Source: a bacterium (GTDB lineage: Bacteria > Pseudomonadota > Gammaproteobacteria > Burkholderiales > Methylophilaceae). Taken from it: a stretch of DNA of 7,705 nt. This document shows positions 1-5,306 of this stretch, in pieces (within the stretch, counting starts at the first letter, position 1; the number at the start of each line of letters is the position of its first letter). The translations under genes and the position numbers were made by a program. The notes under the pieces are model-generated. The model was not told the origin of the DNA. It made no database searches and saw only the letters and a program-made list of their open reading frames with translations. Location: NCBI GenBank assembly GCA_027310505.1, contig DAIDAS010000170.1, positions 1 through 7,705 of the forward strand, read 5' to 3'.

Positions 1-99
1 GAGATGTTTTACAACCCAACACGACGACATGGTTACAACAACAGCCTGTCTCCGGTAGAGTTCGAAAGGCAGTATTTCAGCAGGCTCGAAAGTGTCTAG
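1..99 (+). CDS. IS3-family transposase (OrfB), C-terminal end only
   Basis: Frame 1 is open from the first base to the TAG at 97-99 and encodes the last 32 residues of a transposase. The start lies outside the window. The tail reads EMFYNPTRRHGYNNSLSP followed by VEFERQYF, which is the hallmark end of the IS3-family OrfB (DDE integrase-type) transposase: the F-Y-N-P-x-R-R-H block lies just after the catalytic Glu region. OrfB is normally made as an OrfAB fusion by programmed frameshifting and cuts and joins the element's ends. Its stop codon lies inside the right inverted repeat, as is usual for compact IS3 elements. Whether the whole element is intact cannot be judged from here. Family assignment is firm; the subgroup (IS3/IS51-like) is a guess from the terminus sequence. 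Confidence 0.88.
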   Translation, partial: EMFYNPTRRHGYNNSLSPVEFERQYFSRLESV

Positions 100-117
100 G
101 GCAGGCGGGGCGATTCA
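93..117 (+). mobile_element. Right inverted repeat of the IS3-family element
   Basis: Read on the minus strand, the segment begins TGAATCGCCCCG and ends in TAGACA. This has the TGAATCGCCCC form that I recall for termini of IS3-subgroup elements. The plus-strand end is therefore CA at 116-117, right after the transposase stop. The left end is outside the window, so repeat matching and the short target duplication (starting at 118) cannot be checked here. Confidence 0.7.
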
Positions 118-166
118 AATCTTCTGATTAACGAAGTAGGAATTGCAGAAAAATAGTTTTAGCGCC

Positions 167-568
167 ATGAATAATGAAAAAAACCCTCCCCATTTTAACT
201 ATATCGTCTCAAGTCCTTACAATGAAAAAAATAATTGTATTTTAGAAGACGGTAATGTTTTACATCACATAGAAAACTTGGATAAGTTCTACGAAGCATT
301 TGGTTATACAAGTGAGATGCACAAATCTAGTATTGATCCAGAAGTGTACATATGGGAGACGTTTAGAAAATCAGGTGACACTGAATCTGACTTGTGCCTC
401 CAAAGTCGCATAATTTCATATTTAAAAAGCAACTCAGAAACATTCCAAAAACGATACGGAAATCAATATGAGCAATGGTTAGGTCGTTGCGTATCAACAA
501 AACTGAGTGATGCAGACGAGTGTGTAAGGTGTTTTATGCACCCAAGTAATAAGGCATTTGAGACTTAG
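167..568 (+). CDS. Hypothetical protein, A+T-rich orphan gene beside an IS end
   Basis: This is an open frame of 133 codons from ATG 167. The same frame extends upstream to a TTG at 143, but the AGGA at 137-140 is too close to that codon to serve it. No good ribosome binding site precedes either start, so the start is uncertain. I do not recognise the protein. It is soluble-looking and polar, rich in Asn, Lys, Ser and Glu, with no signal peptide or membrane segment. It carries five cysteines, including C119-V-R-C122 near the C-terminus (ECVRCFMHP), and aromatic residues in the middle (FYEAFGY, YIWETF). The A+T-rich base composition and codon use (AAA, AAT, TTT) differ sharply from the G+C-rich genes to the right. 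It starts about 50 bp after an IS terminus. Both facts suggest horizontal acquisition. It could also be a decayed fragment. Confidence 0.6.
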   Translation: MNNEKNPPHFNYIVSSPYNEKNNCILEDGNVLHHIENLDKFYEAFGYTSEMHKSSIDPEVYIWETFRKSGDTESDLCLQSRIISYLKSNSETFQKRYGNQYEQWLGRCVSTKLSDADECVRCFMHPSNKAFET

Positions 569-752
569 ATGTGCCTTGAATCAAGTGATTTTTCTTTATT
601 TTATTATTACTGAGGGGCAACCGTTGAGTGTCCGTTATTGGGACATTTCGGACATTCGCCAGACTAACCAATTATTGGAATAAATCCAAAACTAGAGATG
701 TAGGGATACTTGCGATTACCGGCAAGCATTGGCGATCGAGGCCGGGACTCCG
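569..752. other. Gene-free A+T-rich to mixed stretch
   Basis: No credible protein gene lies here. The A+T-rich composition of the preceding gene continues to about 700 and then becomes G+C-rich. The stretch contains a T-rich run after the stop codon (about 586-608), a TGTCC/GGACA cluster (629-654), a small palindrome CCAAT-T-ATTGG (668-678) and a short hairpin TTGC/GCAA (710-725). A 5' half of a tRNA matching the 3' end at 759-786 was looked for and not found. Confidence 0.5.
629..654. repeat. TGTCC-N7-GGACA palindrome with a third half-site
   Basis: TGTCC (629-633) and GGACA (641-645) form an inverted repeat with a 7-nt spacer, and a further GGACA lies at 650-654, nine bases after the second. 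The arrangement resembles a multi-site operator or enhancer for a dimeric regulator, but no downstream gene in the window would obviously use it. It could equally be a fragment of an element end. The arms are seen directly; function is unknown. Confidence 0.35.
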
Positions 753-786
753 TTGGCCGTGGGTTCGACCCCCTCCCGTCCCACCA
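753..786 (+). pseudogene. tRNA-like 3' end without a recognisable 5' half
   Basis: Positions 759-775 form a T-arm with a canonical TTCGACC loop (764-770) and a five-pair stem holding one T-T mismatch (760/774). The next seven bases CCGTCCC (776-782) can be the 3' acceptor strand, followed by discriminator A783 and CCA 784-786. A good terminator follows at 796. A matching 5' acceptor (GGGACGG or a wobble variant), D-arm and anticodon arm were not found in the 100 bases upstream; GGGAT at 703-707 pairs only partly. A short GGGAC (744-748) can pair with GTCCC (778-782). This is the pattern left when an element integrates at a tRNA 3' end and duplicates the terminal bases. tmRNA is less likely because position 70 is C, not the U needed for the G-U alanine identity pair. 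Confidence 0.45.
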
Positions 787-795
787 GTATTGATG

Positions 796-826
796 CGGCT
801 CACAGCGATGTGGGCCGTTTTCTTTT
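796..826 (+). terminator. Rho-independent terminator after the tRNA-like end
   Basis: CGGCTCAC (796-803) pairs with GTGGGCCG (810-817) with one G-U pair. An extra A-T pair (804/809) closes a GCGA tetraloop. The hairpin is followed by TTTTCTTTT (818-826). The U-tract is only on the plus strand, so it stops rightward transcription, i.e. that of a former or present tRNA-like transcript, and shields the leftward genes beyond it from read-through. Confidence 0.75.
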
Positions 827-894
827 CAAGATTCCGGGCCTTGCCGAATCAGCAACGCGTCTCTGCTGCGCGATAAGCTCGATGTGCGCCCACG

Positions 895-1299
895 TCAAGA
901 CGGCATTGCCATACGCATGGCAGGTTGGAGCATGCTGTTCCGGTTACCCTCGCTATCCAGGAACGAGACATATTGCCCGACACCAGGGATTTCCATCGGC
1001 TCGCCAAGGACTTTACCGCCCACCTGAGTAACCTTGTTCATCGACTCCCGAATGTCGTCAACCGCAATCACAACAGACGGATATTGAGCCGGACAGTCGG
1101 CCTTTTTTTGAAAAAATCCGCCATTGATGCTGCCAGCCGGAACTCCTGAACTTGCGTCCGGCATGGCTGTCGTCGCAAGTACGTAATTCCCCATGTCCTC
1201 GCCGAGCATCTGTGTCTGCCAGCCAAATGCCGCCTCATAAAATTTCGCCATACGCTCCCTGCTGTCGTAGGGCATCTCAAAGTGAACAACGGGATTCAT
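895..1299 (-). CDS. VOC superfamily (glyoxalase/bleomycin-resistance-like) protein
   Basis: The 134-residue product is a single small VOC-fold domain pair. The first beta-alpha-beta unit is VVHFEMP...MAKFYEAAFGWQ (residues 4-28), followed by the module end GSINGGFFQK (57-66). The second unit is PSVVIAVDDIRESMNKV (74-90), then VGGKVLGEPMEIPGVGQYVSFLDSEGN (93-119). Length and layout match one-domain members that dimerise to form a metal site. His6 is in the usual first-strand ligand position, but the terminal Glu ligand typical of glyoxalase I is not evident (NSMLQP, 121-126), so catalysis is uncertain. The start is supported by GGAGG six to seven bases upstream of ATG. It lies 46 bp after the DUF488 gene and is the last gene of a leftward three-gene cluster. 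The family is secure; the substrate cannot be inferred. Confidence 0.88.
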   Translation of the reverse strand: MNPVVHFEMPYDSRERMAKFYEAAFGWQTQMLGEDMGNYVLATTAMPDASSGVPAGSINGGFFQKKADCPAQYPSVVIAVDDIRESMNKVTQVGGKVLGEPMEIPGVGQYVSFLDSEGNRNSMLQPAMRMAMPS

Positions 1300-1345
1300 G
1301 GTTTTCCTCCATATCCAAAGGTTGGTGACAGGCTTGGCATCGTCG

Positions 1346-1747
1346 TCATGATGGTGACGCTGCTAGGCTGGCACCATGCTCGGCCAGCAATTCACGCAAC
1401 ACCGAACGATGGCAATGCGCTTCGTTCTCGCAGTAGCATCCAATCGAGAAGTTGGTTTGGTGGGAGAGCACAGCGAGCAACTCGATGGCGTGACGGTTTT
1501 CCGGTGCCGCCATCTCGGCGCGGTACCTGTTGGCAAACGCTGCCCACTGGGCCGGCGTTTTGGCCTCATGGGCAAGCTTCATGGTTTCGATTGTCGGCGC
1601 CAGAGTGGGAAACCAGACGTCGTACCAGTTCTGCGCAGCGAACTCGGTCTTGGGCACACCGCGTGGCGGGAGCCGGACTGTCCCGATGCGCGTCCCTTCA
1701 CCTTCCACCCTTGCGCTTCCGAGCCTGACGACGCGTGCCACCACCAT
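1346..1747 (-). CDS. DUF488 family protein
   Basis: The 133-residue product has the DUF488 layout. An N-terminal strand region is followed by R-x-P-P-R-G-V-P-K (25-33), then W-Y-D-V-W-F-P-x-L-A-P (41-51), a helical middle (54-97), and the family signature C104-Y-C106-E-N-E-A-H-C112-H113-R114 (residues 104-114), which resembles a cysteine-containing active or metal site. The function of DUF488 proteins is not established. The start needs care: AAGGAGGT ends only two bases before the first ATG, which is too tight. The two GTG codons that follow (codons 2 and 3) sit five and eight bases from GGAGG and are better placed, so the real protein may begin at MVARVV or MARVV. The gene lies 36 bp after the deamidase-like gene and 46 bp before the VOC gene, on the same strand, and is probably cotranscribed with them. 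Confidence 0.85.
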   Translation of the reverse strand: MVVARVVRLGSARVEGEGTRIGTVRLPPRGVPKTEFAAQNWYDVWFPTLAPTIETMKLAHEAKTPAQWAAFANRYRAEMAAPENRHAIELLAVLSHQTNFSIGCYCENEAHCHRSVLRELLAEHGASLAASPS

Positions 1748-1783
1748 GACCTCCTTCCCATGATGCCCAACAGTTTTCAGAAA

Positions 1784-2920
1784 CTACGGACAATTCGCAT
1801 AAGGCGGCGATCCGTACTGTATTGCCCGATTCTGAAGTTGCAATCGATAGTAGGCGAGACGGACATTGGTATCTGAGTACGTCGAATCAGTCCCGCCACC
1901 CGGCCAATACTGTGAGGCATCGCTATCCGTGAGCGTCGCACCGGGATCCCCCTGGACAGACTTCCAGGTCGCCTTGGTCACCGGTGAGGTGAACAGCGAC
2001 GGATCGATCACCATGCTTTGCATCTGAAAGAAACCCGGCCCACGCACACATAGCGTAGGCGCCACATGCCAACCCCAGTTCACATAACAGGCAGGGTTGT
2101 TCTTCGTGTCCACGTGCAACCAATGCCCTGCACTGGCGCGTATCCAGACCTTCTTGGGCGATAGCCCCAAGTTAATCATCAGCCGACACATTTCGTGAGC
2201 CCGGGCCCAGCAACCATCATCGGGGTAGAGAAAAGGGATGCATGGCGCAGGCACAGTGAGCGGATTGCAGCTGGTAGCATTCATCGCGTCAAAGACCTGC
2301 TGGGCCTTGGTCTTGGAGATGCAACAGCACCACCACCAAGGCCAGCATTTCCAGAACCATATCCGCCCCAGCAGATCCCTGATCCAGCCTGGAAGCCCTT
2401 TTTCAAGGGGAGGAACCTCCGGAGGATAAGGGGGAAGCGGAACCTCCGGGCCCGGTTTAAAAAACCGGACGTCAATGATGTTGTGGTCGTCGTCCTCGGT
2501 GAGGATGGCCAATTCACGCTTGGTGACCGCTTCACGCAGCAGCCTTTCCAACTCGTCAAAGTCGGGCTGTCCACGCCGCAGCACGTGACGCGCATGCGAC
2601 AGTTCCAGTTCCACACTGAGCATGCTCTCGTCAACCTGGCGCACGCCAGTGACGCGGGTCAGGTGTGGAATAAGCAGCCGCGTGATCACCGAAGTCGCCG
2701 GGTCTATCTCCAGATAGACGGGCATCCGCAGCTTGTTCAACCCATCCAGAATCTGGACAAAACCGGGCGAGCGCTGATCGGCTGAATCCAGACGCACACG
2801 CCGCCCCGCCTCCAGTTCCACGAAAAGACCGCGTTCGGCAAGCAAAAGCTCGGCGGGCGTCCTGTCGAGCGGTGGATCGAAACTTATGACGTTGGAGACG
2901 ACTGCATTGGGATTCGGCAT
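1784..2920 (-). CDS. Protein-glutamine deamidase (protein-glutaminase)-like protein with W/C-rich segment
   Basis: The product has 378 residues and three parts. Residues 1-155 form an unrecognised alpha/beta region rich in charged residues (ELLLAERGLFVELEAG, then a helix around 118-140). Residues 156-173 are a proline-rich linker (KPGPEVPLPPYPPEVPP). Residues 188-200 are WFWKCWPWWWCCC. The C-terminal domain (about 205-378) resembles the protein-glutaminase family, whose prototype from Chryseobacterium deamidates glutamine side chains in proteins: P-D-D-G-C237-W-A-R-A-H, then N-W-G-W-H285-V-A-P, then V-I-D306-P-S-L-F. The Cys-His and His-Asp spacings (48 and 21) are close to those I recall for the prototype (41 and 20). 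There is no signal peptide, unlike the secreted prototype, so it may act in the cytosol or leave by another route. AAGGAGG about seven bases before ATG supports the start. It is the first gene of the cluster with DUF488 and VOC. Domain family is likely; the protein target is unknown. Confidence 0.75.
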   Translation of the reverse strand: MPNPNAVVSNVISFDPPLDRTPAELLLAERGLFVELEAGRRVRLDSADQRSPGFVQILDGLNKLRMPVYLEIDPATSVITRLLIPHLTRVTGVRQVDESMLSVELELSHARHVLRRGQPDFDELERLLREAVTKRELAILTEDDDHNIIDVRFFKPGPEVPLPPYPPEVPPLEKGLPGWIRDLLGRIWFWKCWPWWWCCCISKTKAQQVFDAMNATSCNPLTVPAPCIPFLYPDDGCWARAHEMCRLMINLGLSPKKVWIRASAGHWLHVDTKNNPACYVNWGWHVAPTLCVRGPGFFQMQSMVIDPSLFTSPVTKATWKSVQGDPGATLTDSDASQYWPGGGTDSTYSDTNVRLAYYRLQLQNRAIQYGSPPYANCP

Positions 2921-3188
2921 TTCAACCTCCTTGAATCGTAATCAAGAGGAAATTCAATGCATATGACAGATGCGAATTGCCGGGAGCCTGCCGAATGAAA
3001 CGGGCCATCCCGCCACGAGGAGGTGATTAGATGCTTACATTGCCCGCAGATCAATAAGTGGAACCACGTAGGCGGACCTTCCGTGCGGAACAACGTTTTT
3101 GACGCCCATCCGAAACGAAGACCGTTCGCTTGCCAATTGTCCAGACCAGCGCCATCGATTGTACGAGCCTTCAAGAGACTATATCTAC
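2921..3188. other. Intergenic region between TAXI-like gene and deamidase gene
   Basis: No convincing protein gene lies here. It must hold the promoter of the leftward deamidase cluster unless that is read through from the TAXI-like gene; no clear -35/-10 pair and no good leftward terminator were found. On the plus strand it contains a near-ideal ribosome binding site with a tiny reading frame (listed separately) and a weak hairpin TTCC-GTGC-GGAA (3079-3090) some bases before a T5 run. Confidence 0.4.
3018..3057 (+). other. Ideal Shine-Dalgarno with an 8-codon reading frame
   Basis: AGGAGGTGAT (3018-3027) is an extended match to the 16S anti-Shine-Dalgarno and is placed seven bases (from GGAGG) before ATG 3031. 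The frame encodes MLTLPADQ and stops at TAA 3055-3057. It could be a leader peptide, the head of a decayed gene, or chance. No plus-strand gene follows within the next 2 kb, so an attenuation role is not supported. Low confidence. Confidence 0.2.
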
Positions 3189-4526
3189 TCACTTGCCCAC
3201 TGCAGTCTCCAGTCGCTCCAGCTTCCTCCTCACCAGTTCGATATGACCTCTCAGCTCGTAGATATGTTGCGAGAATGCCACGGGCAGCTTCAATTCATTG
3301 ACCTTGTCTTCAATTTCGTTCAATTCGTCCAGATACTGCGCGTGGGTTTGCTTGCCGACACTTTGCCGCAACTGGGTCTCAAGGAATCGCAGCTCCCCGT
3401 AGTATCTGTATAGCTTCATCTTGACCAGCCAGATATAAACAGTAGGAATAATCTTGGTCAGCGGAATAAATATTGCCAGCAGCGGCAGGATGACGATCAG
3501 TGAGCGGTTCACAAACGTGGCCGCCCAGAAAGGCAGGTACTTGTCCAGGATGGGCAGGCCGGACTTATAGAAATTACTGGCCTGGTCGCTTAACGGAAAA
3601 TCATTGTCCTTGTCCGAAGGAAAGTCTTTTTCCTTGTTGAGCATCCCCGATCCGCCATGCACCTGCGCAATCACCTTGAGCATCAGGTAAACCAATGCTG
3701 GATGCATGTTGCCACGAGCGACAAGTGTGACCACGGGTGCCAGCAAGTGAATATCGCGCGAGGGGATGTTGCGCTCCAGGTCAAGGGAGCCCTCCGGCAA
3801 TGTCAGATGATGCAGGTAATTGAATTGCCTGGTATAAGCTTCGGCGTCATCAAGACTTACCAGGTGGATCGATTCGTCACTCAAGACTTCCTTGATGATA
3901 GGCGAATTAGGGACATCAACAATAATGGCGGCATCGACCTCACCCTTGAGAATCGCTTGTTCGGCGCCCTTGTCATCAATGGAAACCAGCTCCGAATTCT
4001 GCGCATTCACCCCGCTTGCGTTCAGCAACGCCATTGAAAGAATGTGCGTTCCGCTACCATCTTTGCCAATAGCAATTTTTTTGCCCTTCAGGTCTGCCAG
4101 GTGGTAGGTTTCATTGTTGCACCGGCAGAATATCCACGCAGGTTCATAATACAGACTACCTAACGATTGCAACGACCCGGCGCCCTCGGTACGCGCAATC
4201 CCGTCCTGAATAAACGCCATATCAACCCCGGAGTCTTCATTCTTTAGCCGTTGCAGGTTTTCACTGTCGCCGCCAGATTCGCGCAACTCAAGCGTGATGC
4301 CTTCTCTTTTCAGGTATTCCCGGTAAACCGAGGCAAATGCACCATAGTTGCTTCCCTGATCGCTTGTAGAGATGACAATCTTTTTGGGGGGAGCAGGATC
4401 GATAAACTTGTAACTGACGACCAGCGCGATCAGGATAAAAATAATCGATGGCAAGGACGCTTCCAGCAGCTCCCTCGAAAACACGTTTGCGAGCCTGTTG
4501 TAGCCTTTCCTGACTTTTTCTTTCAT
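3189..4526 (-). CDS. TAXI-family TRAP-type solute-binding protein, membrane-anchored, with C-terminal membrane segment
   Basis: The 445-residue product starts with a short cytosolic basic segment and one membrane helix (about 25-42, PSIIFILIALVVSYKF). A periplasmic TAXI/NMT1-like binding domain follows (about 48-325): KIVISTSDQGSNYGAFA (49-65), LRESGGDSENLQRL (81-94), the DMAFIQDG strand-turn (102-109), LKGKKIAIGKDGSGTH (146-161) and AILKGEVDAAI (191-201). A second hydrophobic stretch (about 341-367) and a charged, probably coiled-coil tail (about 372-445) return the chain to the cytosol. TAXI proteins normally deliver small anions to a TRAP permease, but no permease gene is visible here. The two-anchor layout with a cytosolic tail suggests a sensor or scaffold role (inference). 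The start codon ATG has only a weak purine-rich upstream region (GGAAGCAGGCGG). Leftward, ahead of the deamidase cluster. Confidence 0.85.
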   Translation of the reverse strand: MKEKVRKGYNRLANVFSRELLEASLPSIIFILIALVVSYKFIDPAPPKKIVISTSDQGSNYGAFASVYREYLKREGITLELRESGGDSENLQRLKNEDSGVDMAFIQDGIARTEGAGSLQSLGSLYYEPAWIFCRCNNETYHLADLKGKKIAIGKDGSGTHILSMALLNASGVNAQNSELVSIDDKGAEQAILKGEVDAAIIVDVPNSPIIKEVLSDESIHLVSLDDAEAYTRQFNYLHHLTLPEGSLDLERNIPSRDIHLLAPVVTLVARGNMHPALVYLMLKVIAQVHGGSGMLNKEKDFPSDKDNDFPLSDQASNFYKSGLPILDKYLPFWAATFVNRSLIVILPLLAIFIPLTKIIPTVYIWLVKMKLYRYYGELRFLETQLRQSVGKQTHAQYLDELNEIEDKVNELKLPVAFSQHIYELRGHIELVRRKLERLETAVGK

Positions 4527-4689
4527 CGCCGCCTGCTTCCTTGAAAATCAAATCAACCCACAACTCGCCTGCCTGGCTCTCGGGTCAGAGTTTGTCCGAC
4601 AGCCATCGATCACGAAAGTATGAAGCGGCCTCCATACTAAGAGATTAATCGAGCACGGGGAATATGGCGAGCTTCAGAAAACACCGAAT

Positions 4690-4718
4690 TTGGCCGTGGG
4701 ACAGCCCTCATCCCACCA
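4690..4718 (+). repeat. Diverged second copy of the tRNA-end-like sequence
   Basis: TTGGCCGTGGG (4690-4700), CCCTC (4705-4709) and TCCCACCA (4711-4718) occur in the same order as in 753-786, with shorter connecting bases. As at the first copy, a hairpin containing GGCCGTTTTC follows within a few bases. Here the T-loop TTCGA is lost, and GTGGGA (4695-4700 plus A4701) can pair with TCCCAC (4711-4716). It may be a decayed tRNA 3' end or a short dispersed repeat; strand is given by analogy with the first copy. Confidence 0.35.
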
Positions 4719-4720
4719 AA

Positions 4721-4750
4721 GAAAACGGCCTGCATTTGCAGGCCGTTTTC
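4721..4750 (-). terminator. Rho-independent terminator, downstream of the Rrf2-family gene
   Basis: GAAAACGGCCTGCA (4721-4734) and TGCAGGCCGTTTTC (4737-4750) are perfect inverse complements separated by TT, giving a very stable hairpin. Read leftward, it begins 16 bases after the stop codon of the Rrf2-family gene and ends in GTTTTC followed by TTT, a typical terminator. The A/T flanks inside the stem mean it can also work rightward, toward the end of the Rrf2-family gene. Confidence 0.85.
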
Positions 4751-4766
4751 ACTTCCAGCGGATGAA

Positions 4767-5237
4767 TTACTTGGTCGCCGCCCCCGCTGGGAGCAGCGCG
4801 TAAGGAATATCGCTGATCCGGTATTTACCCCCCAGCACGGCCTCGCTCAACATGGCCAGGGTCTGCTGGTTGAGCAGGTCGATGATTTCCATTTTGATGG
4901 GCTTCCACTGGGCATGCATGGGACAGGCGGTTTCGTCGCTGCAAACCTTGAGCCCAAGCACGCAATCCTTGGTAAAATCCGCGCCTTCGGTGATCTGCAG
5001 GATACGCATCAGATCGATTTTCGCCGGGTCTTCGCGCAGGCAGAAACCGCCCAGGCGGCCACGGAATGAAGTTACCAAGCCGCCCTTACACAGCATCTGC
5101 ATGATCTTGGCAAGATACGCAGCGGGCACCTGCAGTTTTTCAGCGACTTCACGGCTGAGGATGGGCGTCCCCAGCGGCTGAGTGGCAATATAGATCATGG
5201 ACTGAATTGCGTATTGGCTAGTTCTTGAAATCAGCAT
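4767..5237 (-). CDS. Rrf2-family transcriptional regulator, probable Fe-S cluster type
   Basis: The product has 156 residues, the usual length for Rrf2 proteins. The N-terminal winged helix-turn-helix is MLISRTSQYAIQSMIYIA (1-18), then SREVAEKLQVPAAYLAKIMQML (28-49) and the wing GLVTSFRGRLGGFCL (53-67). A dimerisation helix follows with the cysteine motif C92-X6-C99-X5-C105 (DCVLGLKVCSDETACPMHAQW region). In IscR and NsrR, cysteines in this place bind an Fe-S cluster that senses redox state, iron-sulfur status or nitric oxide; the same is inferred here, but the spacing differs slightly from IscR (C92-C98-C104). GAGGT lies five to six bases before ATG. A palindrome at 5263-5279 in the leader could be its own operator. 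The divergently placed queA lies beyond a tRNA, so no regulated target is evident in the window. Confidence 0.9.
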   Translation of the reverse strand: MLISRTSQYAIQSMIYIATQPLGTPILSREVAEKLQVPAAYLAKIMQMLCKGGLVTSFRGRLGGFCLREDPAKIDLMRILQITEGADFTKDCVLGLKVCSDETACPMHAQWKPIKMEIIDLLNQQTLAMLSEAVLGGKYRISDIPYALLPAGAATK

Positions 5238-5262
5238 AACGACCTCATTAAAGAGAACGAGA

Positions 5263-5279
5263 ATATGGAATCTCCATAT
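5263..5279. promoter_or_regulatory. Palindromic candidate operator upstream of the Rrf2-family gene
   Basis: ATATGGA (5263-5269), spacer ATC, TCCATAT (5273-5279): perfect 7-base arms. It lies 25 bases upstream of the regulator's start codon in the expected 5' leader or promoter zone. Rrf2 proteins bind palindromes and often repress their own gene, so autoregulation is plausible. A transcript hairpin is the alternative. Confidence 0.45.
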
Positions 5280-5306
5280 CTTTTTATCGTTGTATTATGC
5301 ATGTTC

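Noticed and set aside
700..786. Complete tRNA or tmRNA
   Set aside because: No D-arm or anticodon arm could be folded, the 5' acceptor strand does not match, and the acceptor lacks the G-U pair needed for tmRNA alanine identity.
628..876. Open frame of 82 codons on the plus strand (and a related one at 729-1031)
   Set aside because: Both run through the tRNA-like end and terminator, have no ribosome binding site or recognisable protein features, and the second runs antisense into the VOC gene.
2195..2785. Long plus-strand open frame (196 codons)
   Set aside because: It is antisense to the deamidase-like gene, whose motifs, linker and ribosome binding site are convincing; the plus-strand product is unrecognisable and Pro/Arg-rich as shadows usually are.
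2884..3192. Minus-strand frame of 102 codons starting with GTG overlapping the TAXI-like stop codon
   Set aside because: The GTG/TGA overlap hints at translational coupling, but the product has no family features, no Shine-Dalgarno, and would overlap the well-supported start and RBS of the deamidase-like gene.
3023..3301. Plus-strand frame with a CLHC motif resembling a zinc ribbon
   Set aside because: Only one Cys pair is present, no ribosome binding site precedes it, and it continues antisense into the TAXI-like gene.
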